A stretch of DNA of 64,000 nucleotides. Source: JBEKHT01 sp049511715. GTDB lineage: Bacteria > Chloroflexota > Anaerolineae > Anaerolineales > RBG-16-64-43. Positions 61,473-64,000 of the stretch are shown here, piece by piece. Below the pieces are notes generated by a model. The model was not told the DNA's origin and did no database searches. It saw only the letters and a program-made list of their open reading frames with translations. Made by a program: the position numbers and the translations under genes. Position 1 is the first letter of the stretch; each line of letters begins with the position of its first letter. The stretch is taken from NCBI GenBank assembly GCA_049511715.1, contig JBEKXU010000015.1, forward strand, positions 1-64,000. Reading direction: 5' to 3'.

Positions 61473-62471
61473 ATGACCAAGGAGTGGCTGGTGGAAACCC
61501 ATGAGGATCCACTCCGCGCCATGCGGGCGCTGTTGGAGGCGGTCTGGGATCGCGTGCCCCTGGACGGAATGGTCCTCGCCCTTCGGCCGACCGAAGGCGG
61601 GGCGGTCCGCACGGTCCTTGCTGAGGAACGCTCGCGTCTTTCCGAGTTTGATCCCCTGGCGCCGGTGATGGAATCCAATAGTGCCAGGGAAATCATGGCC
61701 AAGATGGCCTCCGCGCCGTCGGCCACGCTGGGGGCAACCGTCCGCCCCTGCGAACTGCGGTCCCTGGGGGTCCTTTGCCAGCAGGAAGGGATACCCTCCC
61801 AGAGGCTGTTTCGCATAGGGGTCGACTGCATGGCTACGTTTCCCGAAGACGAGTACGAACGGCGGGCGCAATCGGCGGGGGAAGCCGAGCGAATGACTAA
61901 GGAAAGCCTGCAATTTGCCCGTCAGGGGGGAATTGCGGCCTACCGCTATCGGAACGCTTGCCAGATCTGTCCGTCCCCTTCAGCGGAAGAAACCGACTTG
62001 GCCTTAGGCCTGATCGGGCTTCCGGTTCAAGAATACTTCCTCCTGATGGCCAAGAGCCAGGAGCTTTCAGACCGCCTTGGGCTGGAGACTTTGTCGATTG
62101 GGCCGGCGCCTGAGAGCAGCCTCGCCCAGAGGCGCCACGCCATCGAGGCACTGAAGGCCCGCCGAGACCGGAAGGGCGACCGGGTGCTCTCTTCTTTGCC
62201 TCCCGGGTTGCCCGAGGACGTTGCGGAACTGCTGGATCACTTGCGGTCCTGCCAGCCCTGCCGGGACTGCCTGGATGCCTGTCCGACCTGCATGGAAGTG
62301 CTCGAGCTCGCTGCGGCCAACACCAAGCCCCTGCTGGAGGCGGCCGAGCACTGGGTCGTCTTGTGCTCCGGGTGTGGCATGTGTGACCAGGCCTGCCCGC
62401 GCGGCTATCCACTGAATGCAGTGATCCGTCGATTGGCCCGCTCCCTGCTGCCCGAATCCCTGGCTGCCTAG
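61473..62471 (+). CDS. FrhB/FdhB-like protein with two [4Fe-4S] clusters (second copy)
   Basis: A 332-residue relative of the protein at 56073-57197, sharing the ordered elements FDPLAPVMESNSAREIM, ATLGATVRPCELRSLG and two C-terminal cluster motifs (CQPCRDCLDACPTC and CSGCGMCDQACPRGYP). The middle differs and is shorter. The pattern of one FrhB-like gene at each end of an HdrA-HdrD-HdrA block suggests a symmetrical or two-armed complex. Cofactor (flavin, F420 or NAD(P)) not determinable here. Strong GAGGAGGT ribosome site before ATG 61473. Confidence 0.75.
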   Translation: MTKEWLVETHEDPLRAMRALLEAVWDRVPLDGMVLALRPTEGGAVRTVLAEERSRLSEFDPLAPVMESNSAREIMAKMASAPSATLGATVRPCELRSLGVLCQQEGIPSQRLFRIGVDCMATFPEDEYERRAQSAGEAERMTKESLQFARQGGIAAYRYRNACQICPSPSAEETDLALGLIGLPVQEYFLLMAKSQELSDRLGLETLSIGPAPESSLAQRRHAIEALKARRDRKGDRVLSSLPPGLPEDVAELLDHLRSCQPCRDCLDACPTCMEVLELAAANTKPLLEAAEHWVVLCSGCGMCDQACPRGYPLNAVIRRLARSLLPESLAA

Positions 62472-62537
62472 TACCGAATTGCCCTGGGCGCGCGGAAGCA
62501 GGCGTATCGCCGGTCTCCTGAACGGAGGGCTCGATCC

Positions 62538-62993
62538 ATGCCTCTCCCATTGCAAACCGACCCCGGCCGAATTGAAACCGTCCTAAAGCTGATTCTGTCG
62601 CAGCCCCGTCCGCCCGTCGCTCGGTGCCGGCTATTGAGCTCGGGATTCGGCCCAGCCCACATGCTGCAGGTAGAAGAGGACCTGACCGGAACCAAAGCCT
62701 GCTTGGGATGCGGCAGTTGCATGGACGTCTGCCCGGTGCTGGCCCGCGACGCCAAGCGGCGGGCGCGCCTCGAGGCGAGAACCTCGATGGCGCTCGAGAC
62801 CCTCGTGGGCGAAGACTGTGATCGCTGCGCCAGCTGTGCGCTGGCCTGCCCGCAGGTGGACCCGACGATCAAACACTATCTTGTACAGACCCACCTGGCG
62901 GAGGGCATGCAACAACTGCTCGTCAAGGCGGCCTCCGACGAGATGTTCGTGCTCGACCTGATCCTGTCAGATCGGAGCGGTGGAGTGCCATGA
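62538..62993 (+). CDS. Dicluster [4Fe-4S] ferredoxin, HdrC-like
   Basis: A 151-residue protein with two motifs, CLGCGSCMDVCPV and CDRCASCALACPQVDP, set 40 residues apart as in HdrC and in GlpC/LutB-type proteins. The N-terminal ~60 residues and the C-terminal helix are without cysteines. It overlaps the SdhB-like gene by four bases (ATGA), so the two products are likely made in equal amounts and form a pair. It is presumably the relay between the FrhB-like and SdhB-like proteins. Confidence 0.78.
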   Translation: MPLPLQTDPGRIETVLKLILSQPRPPVARCRLLSSGFGPAHMLQVEEDLTGTKACLGCGSCMDVCPVLARDAKRRARLEARTSMALETLVGEDCDRCASCALACPQVDPTIKHYLVQTHLAEGMQQLLVKAASDEMFVLDLILSDRSGGVP

Positions 62994-63655
62994 TCGAGAT
63001 CTATATCCTGGGACAGACCTATGAGGTGCCGGAGGGCCTGACGATCCTGAGGGCCTTCGAGTGGTCCGGCTTCCATCTGGTCCGCGGGGTCGGCTGCCGC
63101 GGGGGATTTTGCGGCGCCTGCGCGACCGTTTACCGAATCCAGGGAGATTACCGCCTGCATTATGCCCTGGCTTGCCAGACGGTGGCCCAGCCCGGGATGA
63201 TCCTGGCCCCCCTGCCTTTCTTTCCGGCTCCTCGTCCGGCCTACCATCTCGATGCGCTGGCGGCGGAGGGCGAGACTCTCGTTCAGCTCTACCCGGAAAT
63301 CCTGCGCTGCTTTGGCTGCAATACGTGCACCAAGGCCTGCCCTCAAGAGTTGGACGTGCTGGGCTATATGGCCTCGGCTGTGCGCGGCGACGTCGCCGCG
63401 GTCGCGGATGCATCCTTTGACTGCATTCTGTGCGGCCTGTGCACGGCCCGCTGTCCGGCAGAACTGGTTCCGGCCAACGTGGCTCTCCTGGCCCGCCGCC
63501 TGTACGGGAAATACCTTGCTCCGAAGGCCGGCCACCTCAGCCAACGTCTGGACGAGCTCGCTCAGGGCAAGTTCCAGCCCGAGGTTCATGAGCTGAAGAG
63601 CCTATCGTGCGGGGATCTGAAAGCCCGATATGAAGCCAGGGATATCGAGCCCTAG
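62990..63655 (+). CDS. SdhB/FrdB/TfrB-like iron-sulfur protein with [2Fe-2S] and two 4Fe clusters
   Basis: A 221-residue protein. The N-terminal domain has the plant-type [2Fe-2S] pattern (GCRGGFCGACA then LACQT), as in succinate dehydrogenase B. Two [4Fe-4S] motifs follow: CFGCNTCTKACPQELD and CILCGLCTARCPAELV. Compared with SdhB the third site lacks the [3Fe-4S] replacement pattern. Unlike thiol:fumarate reductase TfrB it has no C-terminal HdrB domain; that function could be provided by the HdrB genes upstream. No flavoprotein SdhA gene is nearby. A role as electron outlet to the following acyl-CoA dehydrogenase is inferred. Confidence 0.8.
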   Translation: MIEIYILGQTYEVPEGLTILRAFEWSGFHLVRGVGCRGGFCGACATVYRIQGDYRLHYALACQTVAQPGMILAPLPFFPAPRPAYHLDALAAEGETLVQLYPEILRCFGCNTCTKACPQELDVLGYMASAVRGDVAAVADASFDCILCGLCTARCPAELVPANVALLARRLYGKYLAPKAGHLSQRLDELAQGKFQPEVHELKSLSCGDLKARYEARDIEP

Positions 63656-63689
63656 CCGCTGAGATCCGATTCTCGGTCTGCCCACTCGA

Positions 63690-64000
63690 ATGGACTTTGA
63701 ATTCTCTTCCGACAGCGTGATGCTGCGCGACATGGTCAGGCGGTTCGTGCAGAAAGAAGTCCGTCCGCTGGAGATGGAGTTCTTCAATCACGGGTCGATC
63801 GACGGGGCCAGACAGGAGCGTCTGCGCGCCGCGTTGGACCAAATGGGGCTGTGGGGGATAACGGTCCCCGAGCAGTTTGGGGGAGGCGGTCTGGACGTCG
63901 TTTCCAGTTGCCTCCTGGACGAGGAGTTGGGCTCGACTTTCCTCCCCGTGGAAATCGGGGAGGTTACGCCGCTCCTTTTCGATTGCCGCGGGGGCCAAGT
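63690..64000 (+). CDS. Acyl-CoA dehydrogenase, N-terminal part (cut by window end)
   Basis: The first 103 residues of an acyl-CoA dehydrogenase: SDSVMLRDMVRRFVQKEVRP, LDQMGLWGITVPEQFGGGG and CLLDEELGSTFLP match the N-terminal helical domain. The substrate and the catalytic glutamate lie beyond the edge. It is 34 bases after the SdhB-like gene, in the same direction, so it belongs to the supercluster. Known Hdr-linked systems couple such dehydrogenases to ferredoxin or NAD, which would fit fatty-acid or aromatic acyl-CoA oxidation. The partner is not proven. Confidence 0.85.
   Translation, partial: MDFEFSSDSVMLRDMVRRFVQKEVRPLEMEFFNHGSIDGARQERLRAALDQMGLWGITVPEQFGGGGLDVVSSCLLDEELGSTFLPVEIGEVTPLLFDCRGGQ

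Overview
The window is G+C-rich (roughly 60-65%), gene-dense bacterial chromosome. The gene set suggests an anaerobic, uncultivated lineage: four HdrA-like modules (in three polypeptides) with HdrB/HdrC partners, MvhD, a two-subunit 2-oxoacid:ferredoxin oxidoreductase, and a NuoB-NuoCD-NuoI cassette. Together with a PSP1-domain protein and many GT4/GT39/GT87 glycosyltransferases, it is most like Chloroflexota (Anaerolineae or Dehalococcoidia-type genomes). That placement is an inference from gene content; there is no rRNA, and I found no tRNA, to test it. No CRISPR array or intact insertion sequence is visible.

Layout. 1-3.1 kb is sparsely coding: a decayed tyrosine recombinase (minus strand), a small four-helix membrane protein (minus), then a small zinc-ribbon protein (plus). 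3.5-21.4 kb is one long plus-strand surface-polysaccharide locus: wecC, wecB, a multi-spanning GT39-like enzyme, four GT4 glycosyltransferases, a fused dehydrogenase/Gfo-Idh oxidoreductase, a heparinase II/III-type lyase, a PglC/WbaP-type initiating sugar-phosphate transferase, a methyltransferase, an ATP-grasp enzyme, a HAD phosphatase and a DegT aminotransferase. No Wzx flippase or Wzy polymerase was recognised.

22.1-26.9 kb starts with a near-perfect sigma-70 promoter and reads iscX-like, nuoB, nuoCD, nuoI, a small cysteine protein and an Mrp/Ind1-type ATPase. It encodes the iron-sulfur connecting arm of a complex I-like enzyme plus likely cluster-assembly helpers, without the membrane or NADH-input subunits. 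27.4-30.1 kb holds a PSP1 protein, a cyanophycinase-like protein lacking its nucleophile and a periplasmic-binding-protein-2-fold protein without an export signal. 30.1-33.8 kb is a FadR-type regulator with its own promoter and tandem-repeat operator candidate, followed by korA-korB. 35.0-40.5 kb has a GT87 mannosyltransferase, a GT39-like enzyme and an unknown membrane protein.

40.5-45.5 kb is a minus-strand run (argF, ald, an acyl-CoA:acetate/4-hydroxybutyrate CoA-transferase family gene, pyk) that looks like central carbon and amino-acid metabolism. mutS diverges from it.

49.5-64 kb is the most striking part: a tightly packed plus-strand redox supercluster. Module A is hdrC-hdrB, a 1,533-residue HdrA/GltD/HdrA fusion, and mvhD. 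Module B is an FrhB-like protein, HdrA, an HdrC-HdrB fusion (HdrD-like), a second HdrA, a second FrhB-like protein, a dicluster ferredoxin, an SdhB/TfrB-like iron-sulfur protein, and the start of an acyl-CoA dehydrogenase cut by the window edge. The arrangement suggests a flavin-based electron-bifurcating or electron-confurcating complex linking NAD(P)H or a deazaflavin, ferredoxin and an organic or acyl-CoA couple. Neither a hydrogenase nor a formate dehydrogenase catalytic subunit is present in the window, so the true electron donor and acceptor remain open.
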